DNA from: Bacteroidota bacterium
Lineage (GTDB): Bacteria; Bacteroidota; Bacteroidia; Bacteroidales; Bacteroidaceae
Direction: 5' to 3'
DNA length: 64,000 nt
Assembly: GCA_023425865.1 (NCBI GenBank)
Contig: JAFABV010000020.1
Location: 52,480-116,479 of the forward strand
In this document: positions 46,044 to 55,727 of the stretch, piece after piece
Position numbering within the stretch: the stretch's first letter is position 1
Layout of the letters: every line of letters begins with the position of its first letter
Made by a program: the position numbers and the translations under genes
Notes under the pieces: model-generated
What the model was told of the DNA's origin: nothing
Databases searched by the model: none
What the model saw: the letters and a program-made list of their open reading frames with translations, nothing else

Positions 46044-46232
46044 ATGGCAAAAAAAGCTAAAGGCAACAGGGTGCAAGTGATTCTGGAGTGCACTGAGATG
46101 AAAAACTCAGGTCTCCCTGGCACAAGCCGTTATATCACCACCAAGAACCGTAAGAATACTCCTGAGCGTCTCGAGCTCAAGAAGTATAATCCTATCCTGA
46201 AGAAGGTGACCGTCCACAAGGAGATCAAATAA
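46044..46232 (+). CDS. rpmG: 50S ribosomal protein L33
   Basis: 62 residues: [18 protein letters not shown], then [20 protein letters not shown]. The zinc-binding Cys pairs of some L33 forms are missing (one Cys only), so this is a zinc-independent type. Confidence 0.95.
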   Translation: MAKKAKGNRVQVILECTEMKNSGLPGTSRYITTKNRKNTPERLELKKYNPILKKVTVHKEIK

Positions 46233-46271
46233 TTTTGGGTGATTGTAAAACGTTATAAAGTTTTTTAGACT

Positions 46272-46430
46272 ATGGCAAAGAAAGCAGTCGCTACCCTCCA
46301 TGAAGGTTCTACGGACGGACGCGCATATTCAAAAGTGATCAAGATGGTGAAGAGCCCCAAGACGGGTGCTTATGTCTTCGATGAGCAGATGGTTCCAAAC
46401 GGTGACGTGAAGGATTTCTTCAAGAAGTAA
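46272..46430 (+). CDS. DUF4295 small basic protein
   Basis: 52 residues, start MAKKAVATLHEGSTDGRAYS, end DVKDFFKK. Matches the DUF4295 family, a short basic protein nearly always encoded behind L28 and L33 in Bacteroidota, so it is probably ribosome-associated. The role is unproven. It lies 39 bases after rpmG and directly before a strong terminator. Confidence 0.9.
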   Translation: MAKKAVATLHEGSTDGRAYSKVIKMVKSPKTGAYVFDEQMVPNGDVKDFFKK

Positions 46431-46449
46431 TCACACCATATAGCAATTG

Positions 46450-46497
46450 AGTAGGAGATAAATACTAATCAGAAGTATTTATCTCCTACTTTTGTTT
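46450..46497 (+). terminator. Terminator of the L28/L33 operon
   Basis: A 17-bp perfect stem (46450-46466 with 46474-46490) followed by TTTGTTTTT. Confidence 0.88.
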
Positions 46498-46681
46498 TTA
46501 CCGGTATCTTATCTTCGAACGTGAGGTTTTGCTTTTGGAGAAACTTTTTGGGGGCCACTCAAGATGGCAGTCCGTGCTCTTGGCACATCCTTTTCCATTT
46601 CGTATTTTTCAGGACATTGAGTATTGACCCTAATTGGGCTTGGGATTAGGGTGGCATCGCGAATAGGTATTTTTCTAAACG

Positions 46682-46708
46682 CAAAAGGGCTGGCGACGCC
46701 AGCCCTTT
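46682..46708 (-). terminator. Terminator after the rlmD-like gene
   Basis: An 11-bp perfect stem (AAAGGGCTGGC and its complement, 46684-46694 with 46698-46708) with a three-base loop; the minus-strand tail is T-rich. Confidence 0.8.
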
Positions 46709-46727
46709 ATCCGAATTGTTATGGTGT

Positions 46728-48182
46728 TTACTTTCTACGTGTCAGCAGTACCACATTTTCTACATGCGGGGTATGAGGGAACATGTCCACCGGCTGAACA
46801 CACATTACTTGATACTGTTCATCGAGTAGTGCCAGGTCGCGGGCTTGTGTGGCAGGGTTGCAACTTACATAGACAATACGTTTGGGTGCTGCGCCCAGAA
46901 TTACGTTTACCACATCTTGATGCATACCCGCTCGAGGTGGGTCGGTAATGATAATGTCGGGACGACCATGTTTCTCGATAAAGTTTTCTGTGAGAATGTC
47001 CTTCATGTCTCCGGCATAGAAGTCAGTGTTACTGATGTTATTGATCAGGCTGTTTATTTTTGCGTCTTCAATGGCTTCTGGTACATATTCTATACCGATA
47101 ACTTTGGCTGCCTTGTGCGCCACGAAGTTGGCAATAGTGCCTGTTCCTGTGTAGAGGTCATAGATGAGGGGAGTGCCTTCAGTGGGAGCATCCCCGTCAA
47201 CAGAGCGAAAACAGAAGTCGCGTGCAACACAGTAAAGATGGTAGGCCTGCTCGGTGTTGGTTTGGTAAAAGCTCTTTGGCCCTACCTTAAACCTCAGGTT
47301 CTCCATGGTCTCATAAATGAAGTCAGAGCCCTTATAGGTCGTGAGTTCCAGGTCGCCAATAGTGTCGTTGCCCTTTTGGTTGTCTACATAGATCAGCGAA
47401 CTGATCTGCGGAAAGCTGTCTGCAATATGGCGGAGCAAGTCCTGGGCCTTTTGTTCGTCATCCTCTTCATCATAGTGGAACTGAATGAGCAGCATCCACT
47501 CACCAGTGTTCGAATTTCTGAACATCAGGTTGCGAAGAAGTCCTTTCTGAGCCTTTACATCGTAGAACGACATGCCGATAACTTTGGCATAACGCTCAAT
47601 TTCGTTTCGCACTTCATTGTGCAAATCGTCCATGAGCCAGCACTTGCTGATAGGGTAGATCTTGTCGAAGGCGCCAGTAATATGAAAACCAATGGCGGCA
47701 TGGTCTCCGCCCGCCAGGTCGAGATCGGGATTCTGCAGTTCTTCTTGTGTGAACCAACGCTTGTTACAACAGCCAAACTCAAGTTTGTTGCGATAGCGCA
47801 AGGTTTCAACAGAGCCCATAATAGGCTCAAATTCGGGAAGGTGTATCTTGCCAATGCGCGACAGCTGATCGTATACCTGCTGTTGTTTGGCCTTGAGCTG
47901 CTCTTCATAGGGCAGGTTTTGCCATTTACAACCACCGCATATGCCGAAATGCTGACAGGTGGGTGTGGCTCTAACTGGACTATATGACTTAAAATTGACT
48001 ATGCGCCCTTCCTGATAACGATGTTTTTTCTTAGTTATCTGCACATCTACCACATCACCCGGCACACAAAAAGGCACAAACACCACGTAGTCGTCATGGT
48101 GAAAGATGCATTTGCCTTCAGCGGCTACAGCTTCAATGGTCACATCCTCCAATAGGGGCAGCGGCTTGTGTTTTCTACTCAT
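46728..48182 (-). CDS. rlmD: 23S rRNA (uracil-5-)-methyltransferase
   Basis: 484 residues. N-terminal TRAM domain, iron-sulfur Cys set in CQHFGICGGCKWQ with a later Cys, and a SAM-dependent methyltransferase domain with YDLYTGTGTIANFVA, DPPRAGMHQ and the catalytic VSCNPATQARDL. It belongs to the RlmCD/RumA family that makes m5U in 23S rRNA; which uridine is modified (747 or 1939) cannot be told from sequence, so the symbol is approximate. Confidence 0.88.
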   Translation of the reverse strand: MSRKHKPLPLLEDVTIEAVAAEGKCIFHHDDYVVFVPFCVPGDVVDVQITKKKHRYQEGRIVNFKSYSPVRATPTCQHFGICGGCKWQNLPYEEQLKAKQQQVYDQLSRIGKIHLPEFEPIMGSVETLRYRNKLEFGCCNKRWFTQEELQNPDLDLAGGDHAAIGFHITGAFDKIYPISKCWLMDDLHNEVRNEIERYAKVIGMSFYDVKAQKGLLRNLMFRNSNTGEWMLLIQFHYDEEDDEQKAQDLLRHIADSFPQISSLIYVDNQKGNDTIGDLELTTYKGSDFIYETMENLRFKVGPKSFYQTNTEQAYHLYCVARDFCFRSVDGDAPTEGTPLIYDLYTGTGTIANFVAHKAAKVIGIEYVPEAIEDAKINSLINNISNTDFYAGDMKDILTENFIEKHGRPDIIITDPPRAGMHQDVVNVILGAAPKRIVYVSCNPATQARDLALLDEQYQVMCVQPVDMFPHTPHVENVVLLTRRK

Positions 48183-48640
48183 TTCGTTGAATTTACTTTT
48201 GTATGCAAAGTTAACTATAAATCATGAGAAAGTGTTTTGGCAAGCACATTAATTATGGTTCAACTGGTATTTGGCGTGCCGCTGCTGTTGCCTTTCTGGA
48301 TGACGTGCGAGGCAGGGGTGAGTCGCATATTACCATGAGGACCCTTTTCATGTAACATTAAGCCCTCCGACGCCTTTTTTGCCTCTGTTTTTACCGCGCT
48401 TTAACAATGTATTTTTATTGCTTATGAAGCATACAAGTTTTCTTCAGTTTAGGTAAGTAGGCAAGAGTGAAAGGGCTTGTGGTAATCACCAATTACACAA
48501 CTGTTTGCGCCAACAACCTTAATTGTAAAGTCCATGTGTCATTTTTATTAGCGTTTCGTTTGGAAATATAAATAAAATTGGTATCTTTGCAAATACAACT
48601 AAATGCTATAAAACATTTATAAATATTCTTAATAACAATT
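48183..48640. other. Intergenic region between rlmD and ppdK
   Basis: 458 bases between divergent genes. Besides a minus-strand -7 box for rlmD (TAACTTTG, 48206-48213) and the ppdK promoter I see no gene, repeat or structured element. Confidence 0.6.
48559..48589 (+). promoter_or_regulatory. Promoter of ppdK
   Basis: TTTG at 48559-48562 and TATCTTTG at 48582-48589, 19 bases apart. Confidence 0.68.
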
Positions 48641-51361
48641 ATGAGCGAAAAAAGAGTTTACCTCTTCGGAAATGGCCAAGCTGAAGGCAAGGCCGATATG
48701 AAGAATCTGCTGGGTGGCAAAGGCGCTAACCTGGCAGAGATGAATCTCATTGGTGTCCCCGTTCCTCCGGGTTTCACGATTACCACCAGCGTATGTAACG
48801 AATACTTTGAAAAAGGCAGAGAGACAGTGGTGTCACTCCTGCAAGCTGAGGTGGTGAATGGTGTGAAGCATGTAGAGCAACTCATGGGGCTTTCTTTTGG
48901 CGATTCCTCCAACCCCCTGTTGGTAAGTGTGCGTTCGGGTGCACGTGCCTCCATGCCAGGAATGATGGATACAATCCTCAATCTTGGTCTAAATGATGAG
49001 GTTGTAGAAGGTTTGGCAAAGAAGACCGGAAACGAGCGTTTTGCCTATGACAGCTACCGTCGTTTTGTACAGATGTACGGTGACGTGGTACTGGGCATGA
49101 AGCCTGTCAACAAAGAAGATATCGATCCGTTCGAGGCTATCATACAGCGTGTGAAGGCCAAGCGCAACATACGTCTTGACAATGAGATGACCGTGGAGGA
49201 ACTAAAGGGATTGGTAGTCTCTTTCAAGGAAGCCATTAAGGAACAAACGGGACGCGATTTCCCCGACAATCCCATGGAGCAACTCTGGGGCGCTATCTGC
49301 GCCGTGTTCGACAGTTGGATGAACGAGCGCGCTATCCTTTACCGCAAAATGGAGGGCATTCCTCAGGAGTGGGGTACAGCTGTTAACGTACAGGCCATGG
49401 TGTTTGGTAACATGGGTGACAGTTCTGCCACCGGTGTATGCTTCAGCCGCGATGCCGCTACAGGTGAAAACCGCTTCAATGGCGAATATCTGGTCAATGC
49501 CCAGGGTGAAGATGTGGTAGCCGGTATTCGCACGCCACAGCAAATTACACGAGAGGGCTCGTTGCGTTGGGCTGAGCAGCAGGGTATCGACGACGAGATT
49601 CGCCGCACCAAATATGCTTCGATGGAAGAGTCTATGCCTGAGATCTTTGCTCAGTTAGACGCTATCCAGAATAAACTTGAGGAGCATTACCACGACATGC
49701 AGGACATGGAGTTTACCGTGCAAGAGGGTAAACTGTGGTTCTTGCAGACCCGTAATGGCAAGCGTACGGGCAAGGCTATGGTGAAAATTGCCATGGACCT
49801 GATGCGCGAGGGCAAGATTGACGAAAAGACGGCGCTACTACGCTGTGAGCCCAATAAGCTCGATGAATTGCTGCATCCTGTATTTGATAAGGAGGCACAG
49901 GCTTCGGCTCGTGTGTTGACCAAAGGTCTTCCTGCGTCTCCGGGAGCTGCCACTGGCCAGATTGTTTTCTTTGCTGACGATGCAGTAGATTGGCATGAAG
50001 ATGGCCGTAGGGTGGTAATGGTACGTATCGAGACGTCACCCGAAGACCTGGCCGGTATGAGCGCCGCCGAGGGCATCCTCACCGCCCGTGGCGGTATGAC
50101 CTCTCATGCTGCTGTGGTAGCTCGTGGTATGGGTAAGTGCTGTGTAAGTGGTGCCGGTGCCATCAATATCGATTATAAGAACCGTACAGTAGAAATCGAC
50201 GGCACTGTGCTTCGTGAGGGTGACAGTATTTCACTGAATGGCTCTACAGGCGAAGTGTACTATGGTGAGGTGAAGACCCGCACCGCAGAGGTGACGGGCG
50301 ACTTTGGAGAACTGATGTCACTCTGCGACAAATATGCCAAGTTGGTGGTTCGTACCAATGCTGATACACCGCACGACGCCGAGGTAGCCAGCAAGTTTGG
50401 TGCCGTAGGCATCGGTCTCTGCCGCACAGAGCATATGTTCTTTGAGCAAGAGAAGATCAAGGCCATGCGTGAGATGATTCTCGCAGACAATACTGTAGAC
50501 CGTGAGAAAGCCCTGGAGAAATTGCTGCCTTACCAAAAGCAAGACTTCTATGGCATCTTGAAATGCATGGATGGCAAGCCTGTGAATATCCGTCTGCTTG
50601 ATCCACCTCTTCACGAGTTTGTTCCCCATGACACAAAGGGACAGGAAATCATGGCTGAGGAAATGGGCGTGAGTGTGAAGGTCATCCACGACCGTGTGCA
50701 GAGTCTGAGCGAGCACAACCCCATGTTAGGACTCCGTGGCTGCCGTTTGGGCAATACCTTCCCTGAGATTACGGCCATGCAGACGCGGGCTATCTTGGGA
50801 GCTGCCCTGCAGTTGAAGAAAGAAGGTTATGACCCACGTCCTGAAATCATGGTGCCGCTGGTAGGTATTGTTCATGAGCTGGATGCTCAGGAGCAAGTGA
50901 TTCGTGCTACAGCCGAGAAGCTCTTTGCAGAAGAAGGAGTCGAGGTTCCGTTTAAGATCGGTACGATGATTGAGGTTCCGCGTGCTGCCCTCACTGCTGA
51001 CAAGATTGCCGCAAGGGCAGAATACTTCAGCTTTGGTACCAACGACTTGACACAGATGACCTTTGGTTACAGCCGTGACGATATTGCCAGCTTCTTGCCC
51101 TCATACTTAGAGAAGAAAATCCTCGATGTAGATCCGTTCCAGGTGCTCGACCAGAATGGTGTAGGCCAGCTGGTTAAGATGGCCGTTGAGAAGGGTCGCT
51201 TGGTACGTCCAGACCTGAAATGCGGTATCTGTGGTGAGCATGGTGGTGAACCTACTTCTGTGAAGTTCTGCCATCGCGCCGGTCTCAATTATGTGAGCTG
51301 TTCACCTTTCCGTGTGCCCATTGCTCGCCTTGCTGCCGCGCAGGCTGCTGTTGAGGAATAG
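48641..51361 (+). CDS. ppdK: Pyruvate, phosphate dikinase
   Basis: 906 residues, full length for the family. N-terminal ATP-grasp part (LLGGKGANLAEMNLIGVPVP), central phosphohistidine domain with the catalytic His in GGMTSHAAVVARGMGK, and C-terminal PEP/pyruvate TIM barrel with FGTNDLTQM and the catalytic Cys in CGICGEHGG. It interconverts pyruvate, ATP and phosphate with PEP, AMP and diphosphate; in anaerobic Bacteroidota it usually serves glycolysis or gluconeogenesis. Transcribed alone. Confidence 0.97.
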   Translation: MSEKRVYLFGNGQAEGKADMKNLLGGKGANLAEMNLIGVPVPPGFTITTSVCNEYFEKGRETVVSLLQAEVVNGVKHVEQLMGLSFGDSSNPLLVSVRSGARASMPGMMDTILNLGLNDEVVEGLAKKTGNERFAYDSYRRFVQMYGDVVLGMKPVNKEDIDPFEAIIQRVKAKRNIRLDNEMTVEELKGLVVSFKEAIKEQTGRDFPDNPMEQLWGAICAVFDSWMNERAILYRKMEGIPQEWGTAVNVQAMVFGNMGDSSATGVCFSRDAATGENRFNGEYLVNAQGEDVVAGIRTPQQITREGSLRWAEQQGIDDEIRRTKYASMEESMPEIFAQLDAIQNKLEEHYHDMQDMEFTVQEGKLWFLQTRNGKRTGKAMVKIAMDLMREGKIDEKTALLRCEPNKLDELLHPVFDKEAQASARVLTKGLPASPGAATGQIVFFADDAVDWHEDGRRVVMVRIETSPEDLAGMSAAEGILTARGGMTSHAAVVARGMGKCCVSGAGAINIDYKNRTVEIDGTVLREGDSISLNGSTGEVYYGEVKTRTAEVTGDFGELMSLCDKYAKLVVRTNADTPHDAEVASKFGAVGIGLCRTEHMFFEQEKIKAMREMILADNTVDREKALEKLLPYQKQDFYGILKCMDGKPVNIRLLDPPLHEFVPHDTKGQEIMAEEMGVSVKVIHDRVQSLSEHNPMLGLRGCRLGNTFPEITAMQTRAILGAALQLKKEGYDPRPEIMVPLVGIVHELDAQEQVIRATAEKLFAEEGVEVPFKIGTMIEVPRAALTADKIAARAEYFSFGTNDLTQMTFGYSRDDIASFLPSYLEKKILDVDPFQVLDQNGVGQLVKMAVEKGRLVRPDLKCGICGEHGGEPTSVKFCHRAGLNYVSCSPFRVPIARLAAAQAAVEE

Positions 51362-51389
51362 TCTACGGAGCGTTCATGATCACTTATAA

Positions 51390-51434
51390 GCGAGGCAAGT
51401 ACTTGGTGAACAGGTACTTGCCTCGCCTTTTTTA
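51390..51434 (+). terminator. Terminator after ppdK
   Basis: A 13-bp perfect stem (51390-51402 with 51414-51426) followed by CTTTTTT. Confidence 0.87.
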
Positions 51435-52169
51435 GCTCATATACTACACGTTGCGCATTGATAACGTGTCGCCTCCCAATTCGTTGGCTAATTTGTCAAG
51501 CGGTGTTAGCCTGAGAGAAACCGCGGGAAAGGGTATACCGTGACATCATACAGCCATAGCGGCTTACCGCGGAAGGCGTTTGCTATGGCACTTAGATGAG
51601 GGAGCACAATGGCGTTGACGTTCTTGAATTGGCTGCTTGAGCCAGTGTCCGTCAACTTCTAACGGTTTATGCTTCTATATAGAATCATTCCATACTTTTA
51701 TATAGAACCATGTTTTCATTCTATATAGAACCATTCTTTCATTCTATATGGAATCATTGTATGCTTCTGCCCGAGTTACCAATTCAAAAGGAATTTTAGG
51801 AAGAGTGATATGGTGTGAATGCATTGATTGTCAGAGGTATATGAGCGTTTGACATAGGCATGGACCAAAGGATGCAGATACCGCGTGATTCTTGATAGCA
51901 GGCATCATGCAGACAAGAGCAAGAGTAGACTTTGTGATGCGTGAGTGGGTGGATGCCAACGACAGATGTCGGGCCGGACGAACATAAAGCTACATTTTCC
52001 GGTGTGCGGATATGCGTGGCTGCTTGGTAGAAACCCGTCAATGGCCATGCAGCCGCATCAACATGTGCAAATCGAAATGTTGGAAACGGGTAGGGTGTAC
52101 TTCATAAGCCAACAGAAATGCGGCATCCAGATGGTGGTAGGTGCGATCAGTGACAAACAGCAGCAAAGC
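51435..52169. other. Long gene-poor region after ppdK
   Basis: About 735 bases with no convincing gene. It holds the 23-bp repeat cluster B and, on the minus strand at about 51512-51660, a 50-codon open stretch without start codon (ending KPLWLYDVTVYPFPRFLSG) that might be a gene remnant. Short frames at 51796-52041 and 51945-52208 lack homology or codon-use support. Confidence 0.5.
51669..51760. repeat. 23-bp tandem repeat array, cluster B (four units)
   Basis: Four consecutive 23-bp units (51669, 51692, 51715, 51738) sharing CTATATAGAAYCAT, with a partial fifth. Same family and same copy number as clusters A and C. Confidence 0.88.
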
Positions 52170-52206
52170 CATTCAAAAGAAAAGGTCTCTTATAAAAAGA
52201 GACCTT
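52170..52206 (-). terminator. Terminator after the hexosaminidase gene
   Basis: AAGGTCTCTT (52182-52191) pairs with AAGAGACCTT (52197-52206), with a T-rich tail on the minus strand. Confidence 0.78.
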
Positions 52207-52230
52207 GATAGAGGGGAGAGGTGAGGAAGG

Positions 52231-53826
52231 CTATTCGCCAAAGATGTCTTTTTTGTAGTTGTATCCTCGCAGGTCATAGATGGCACGAAGGCGACGGAGA
52301 GCTTGCATGAAGGTATCGAGGTTCTTGTCATATTTCGGTGCCCATGCCAGTTCGCTCATGGCTGCAATACGGGGCATCATCTGCCATTCCATCTTCATGC
52401 TGTCTTTGGTCCATTCAGTCCAGATGCATGCCTCCACACCGATGATGTTCTTTTGTTCAGCGGGTTCGAGGATAGGAGAGACAGGCTCAAGGTCGTACAC
52501 GCGCTCGATGCTCTCACGGCCTGTGAGCTTGTTCCACCGGGGATTGCTGAAATAGAGATTAGAGATAGGGACTACTACCGTGGGGTGCCCCATGCGTGCC
52601 GAGCGTAAAGCGGCGTTGTAGCTCGTCCAAGCCATGACGGTGATACTCTTTGAGGGGGCGCCATCGAGCACTTCGTCCCAGCCGATGAGTTTGCGGCCAC
52701 GGGCGTTGATTACCTTCTCAAGTTCGTTCATGAATACTGCCTGCAACTGGTCTTCCTTCGATTGGCCCGGCTTGTCGGTGAGTCCCAACTCCTTGATGCG
52801 CGCCTGGCATTTAGGACACACTTTCCATCGGTCTTTGGGGCACTCGTCGCCACCAAGGTGGATGTAAGGAGATGGGAAGATGTCCATCACCTCATTGATC
52901 ACATCCTTGGCAAACTGAAGGGTCTGTGGATTGCCGCCACACAGCACGTCGGGGAAGACACCGAAGGTGGTTGCCACCTCGTAGGGACCACCCGTGCAAC
53001 CTAACTCCGGGTAGGCTGCCAGTGCTGCCAAGCTATGTCCCGGTAGGTCGATTTCGGGAATCACCGTGATATAGCGTTCTGCAGCATAGCGCACAATGTC
53101 GCGTGCGTCATCCTGTGTATAATAGCCGCTATGGGGTGTACCGTCGTATTCTTTGGTCTCCCAGTTAGAGATAGTCTCCTTGCGATACGAACCAATGGTG
53201 GTGAGACGGGGATACTTCTTAATGTCCAAGCGCCAGCCTTGGTCCTCGGTAAGGTGCCAATGAAAATAGTTGATGTTATGCAGAGCCAGCATGTCGATGA
53301 TGCGCTTGATATAGGGCACTGAGAAATAATGGCGACCTACATCTACAAGAAACCCACGGAAATGGAAACGGGGGGCGTCGGTGACTCGCGCGGCGGGCAG
53401 TGCTACAGACGAACTCCCCGGTGCCACGGGTAATGCCTTGGTGATGGTTTGTATGGCATAGAACACGGCAGCCGGTGTCTTACCTTTTACATCAATGCGT
53501 TTGTTGTCGGTGAGTATGGCATATCCTTCCTCATTATTCATACTGGCATCAATGGCAAGAGTAATTTGCTTGTTGCCAGCGGCGGCGGTGATTTCCGGCT
53601 TAATCCCAGTCATCTCTTCGATGTTCTGCTGCAAGAAAGTAGCATTGCGTTGCATGTCTTCAGCCGAACCTACAACACGAATCGTTGTTTTGCTATTGAT
53701 GACAAACGGCTTTTCCTGTTTCAGTTCAACCTGCTGCGGCCTTGGTGTGATCTGCCACGAACCGGTTGGGGCAGCAAAAACAGACAAACTAAAGAGCAAG
53801 GCTGTGAAGATAAATGTTATTTTCAT
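52231..53826 (-). CDS. Secreted beta-N-acetylhexosaminidase, GH20
   Basis: 531 residues. Signal peptide about 1-18 (ending SVFAAP), the GH20 N-terminal alpha/beta domain at about 25-150, then the TIM barrel with RGFLVDVGRHYFSVPYIKRI and HWHLTEDQGWRLDIKKYP. The catalytic Asp-Glu pair is in HLGGDECPKDRW. It removes terminal GlcNAc/GalNAc from glycans (mucin, milk or wall fragments) in periplasm or at the surface. It is divergent from an N-acetylhexosamine-kinase-like gene, suggesting a shared salvage function. Confidence 0.93.
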   Translation of the reverse strand: MKITFIFTALLFSLSVFAAPTGSWQITPRPQQVELKQEKPFVINSKTTIRVVGSAEDMQRNATFLQQNIEEMTGIKPEITAAAGNKQITLAIDASMNNEEGYAILTDNKRIDVKGKTPAAVFYAIQTITKALPVAPGSSSVALPAARVTDAPRFHFRGFLVDVGRHYFSVPYIKRIIDMLALHNINYFHWHLTEDQGWRLDIKKYPRLTTIGSYRKETISNWETKEYDGTPHSGYYTQDDARDIVRYAAERYITVIPEIDLPGHSLAALAAYPELGCTGGPYEVATTFGVFPDVLCGGNPQTLQFAKDVINEVMDIFPSPYIHLGGDECPKDRWKVCPKCQARIKELGLTDKPGQSKEDQLQAVFMNELEKVINARGRKLIGWDEVLDGAPSKSITVMAWTSYNAALRSARMGHPTVVVPISNLYFSNPRWNKLTGRESIERVYDLEPVSPILEPAEQKNIIGVEACIWTEWTKDSMKMEWQMMPRIAAMSELAWAPKYDKNLDTFMQALRRLRAIYDLRGYNYKKDIFGE

Positions 53827-53866
53827 TGTTATAAGATTAAGGGTGATAGGTTATTATTTATCGTTA

Positions 53867-53874
53867 CAAAGGTA
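53867..53874 (-). promoter_or_regulatory. -7 box for the GH20 gene
   Basis: TACCTTTG on the minus strand, 40 bases before the start. Confidence 0.55.
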
Positions 53875-53949
53875 CGAAATACATAGAAAATTAAGAAAGT
53901 TTAGGGTAAAAAAGTGGTGGGTTTTCTTTCGCGTCTTGTCAATTATTAA

Positions 53950-53957
53950 TAATTTTG
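53950..53957 (+). promoter_or_regulatory. -7 box for the sugar kinase gene
   Basis: TAATTTTG, 31 bases before the start at 53989. Confidence 0.5.
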
Positions 53958-53988
53958 TATACAATTAAAAACCATTAAATGATACAAG

Positions 53989-55086
53989 ATGCAAGACATG
54001 ACAGCTAACCGACAAGCTCAGATTCTGGAACACTTTAATATTAAGGGAACTCCGGTGGAGATTCGCCCTTTGGGTAATGGACTGATTAATGATACGTTCA
54101 TGGTGACTACTTCTGATGACAGTCCTTATGATTACGTGCTACAGCGTATTAATCATGCCATTTTCAAGGATGTGGAGCTTTTGCAGCACAATATTGAGGC
54201 CGTTACCACCCATATACGTAGAAAGCTTGAGGCTTTGGGGCAGGAAGATATAGACCGCCGGGTGTTACAGTTTGTAGAGACTCAGGACGGAAAGACCTAC
54301 TATCGCACTCCAGAAGGAGACTATTGGCGTGTATCTGTGTACATTCCTCGTACGCAGGGCTTTGATGAGGTCACACCAGCCAACGCCTACGACGCAGGTA
54401 AGGCATTTGGTAACTTCGAGTCGATGCTCACTGATTTGGAAGAACCGCTTGGAGAGACCATCCCTGATTTCCATAACATGACGCTGAGGATTAACCAGAT
54501 GCGTGAAGCCATTGCCGCTGATAAAGCAGGCCGTCTGGGCGAAGTGAAAGAATTGGTGGATTCGCTTATGGGATATGCTGACGAGATGTGTCGTGCTGAC
54601 CAGCTTTACGAGGAGGGAAAACTCCAGAAGCGTATCTGTCATTGCGACACAAAGGTAAGCAACGTGCTCTTTGATGAGAATGGCGGCGTGCTTTGCGTCA
54701 TCGACTTAGACACCACGATGCCAAGTTTTGTCTTCTCAGACTATGGAGATTTTCTTCGCACGGCGGCCAATGCCACAGCCGAGGATGACCCAGAAATCAG
54801 TCATGTGAGCCTGAAGTGGGATGTGATAGAGCAATTTACCAAGGGTTATATCGAAGGTACAGATACATTCCTTACCGATTTGGAGCGTACCATGTTGCCC
54901 TTTGCCATGTGCCTGTTCCCTTATATGCAGTGTGTGCGTTTCCTCACCGACTATCTGAATGGGGATACTTATTATAAGATTAAGTATGACAAGCATAACC
55001 TTGACCGCTCAAACAATCAGTATCGGTTGTTCCAGCTGACCCTTGAAGGTCGTGAGCGTCTCAGCAATTTTATTAATGGGTTATGA
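53989..55086 (+). CDS. N-acetylhexosamine kinase-like (APH-fold) protein
   Basis: 365 residues with the aminoglycoside phosphotransferase fold: N-lobe PLGNGLINDTFMV and YVLQRIN, catalytic loop ICHCDTKVSNVLF (HxDxxxxN with His-Cys-Asp), metal Asp in CVIDLDTTMPS. The pattern fits NahK-type kinases that phosphorylate GlcNAc/GalNAc at C1. The GH20 gene directly upstream on the other strand supports such a role. Other APH-family sugar or choline kinases remain possible. A start at the ATG three codons later is also possible. Confidence 0.82.
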   Translation: MQDMTANRQAQILEHFNIKGTPVEIRPLGNGLINDTFMVTTSDDSPYDYVLQRINHAIFKDVELLQHNIEAVTTHIRRKLEALGQEDIDRRVLQFVETQDGKTYYRTPEGDYWRVSVYIPRTQGFDEVTPANAYDAGKAFGNFESMLTDLEEPLGETIPDFHNMTLRINQMREAIAADKAGRLGEVKELVDSLMGYADEMCRADQLYEEGKLQKRICHCDTKVSNVLFDENGGVLCVIDLDTTMPSFVFSDYGDFLRTAANATAEDDPEISHVSLKWDVIEQFTKGYIEGTDTFLTDLERTMLPFAMCLFPYMQCVRFLTDYLNGDTYYKIKYDKHNLDRSNNQYRLFQLTLEGRERLSNFINGL

Positions 55087-55124
55087 TGAAGTAAGCCATA
55101 AATAGAGACTTATTTGATAAGAGA

Positions 55125-55169
55125 TTGCCCATTCATTGGATGTTAAGCCAATGAATGGGCAACTTTTTT
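55125..55169 (+). terminator. Terminator after the sugar kinase gene
   Basis: A 15-bp perfect stem (55125-55139 with 55148-55162) followed by CTTTTTT. Confidence 0.88.
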
Positions 55170-55249
55170 AGTGAGAGGTGGGGTAGTGAAAGGTGTTTGT
55201 GCCTCCTTGGCATCATGAGTATGCAGCACTTGGGTACAAACATAAGGTG

Positions 55250-55720
55250 TTACTCGTGATGATAGGGTTCTCCCTTGATAATGGTACAAGCCCGATATAA
55301 CTGTTCGGTAAAGACCAGTCGCACCATCTGGTGGCTGAAGGTCATCTTAGAAAGTGAGAGTTGTTCGTTGGCACGCTGATAGACGGCCGGTGAGAAGCCG
55401 TAAGGCCCACCAATAACAAAGACCAATCGTCGTGCTGTGTTCTGCTTACGCTCTAACCAGTCGGCAAACTCAATACTTCTGAATGCCGTACCATGCTCAT
55501 CCATAAGCACAACGGTGTCAGAGCTTTGCAGCTCCTTCAAGATCAGTTCACCTTCTTTTTCCTTTTGCTGGGCTTCAGAGAGACTTTTCGCATTCTTGAG
55601 GTCTGGTATTACTTTGATATCGAAGGGCATATAATGAGATATGCGCTCTGTGTAGTCACTGATGCCAGCAACAAAATGCTTGTTCTGTGTTTTGCCAATC
55701 AGTAGCAATAGTGTTTTCAT
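55250..55720 (-). CDS. rlmH: 23S rRNA (pseudouridine-1915-N3)-methyltransferase
   Basis: 156 residues, the usual size. SPOUT-fold knot motifs: VLMDEHGTAFRSIEFADWLE, VFVIGGPYGFSPAVYQRA and the C-terminal FSHQMVRLVFTEQLYRA. It methylates pseudouridine 1915 in helix 69 of 23S rRNA. It lies seven bases downstream of the DUF4491 gene. Confidence 0.95.
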   Translation of the reverse strand: MKTLLLLIGKTQNKHFVAGISDYTERISHYMPFDIKVIPDLKNAKSLSEAQQKEKEGELILKELQSSDTVVLMDEHGTAFRSIEFADWLERKQNTARRLVFVIGGPYGFSPAVYQRANEQLSLSKMTFSHQMVRLVFTEQLYRACTIIKGEPYHHE

Positions 55721-55727
55721 GGTGCAA

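Noticed and set aside
46845..47987. 380-codon plus-strand frame
   Set aside because: Antisense of the rlmD-like gene.
51796..52208. Two overlapping short frames (81 and 87 codons)
   Set aside because: No recognisable domain, promoter or ribosome binding site; opposite strands of the same stretch.
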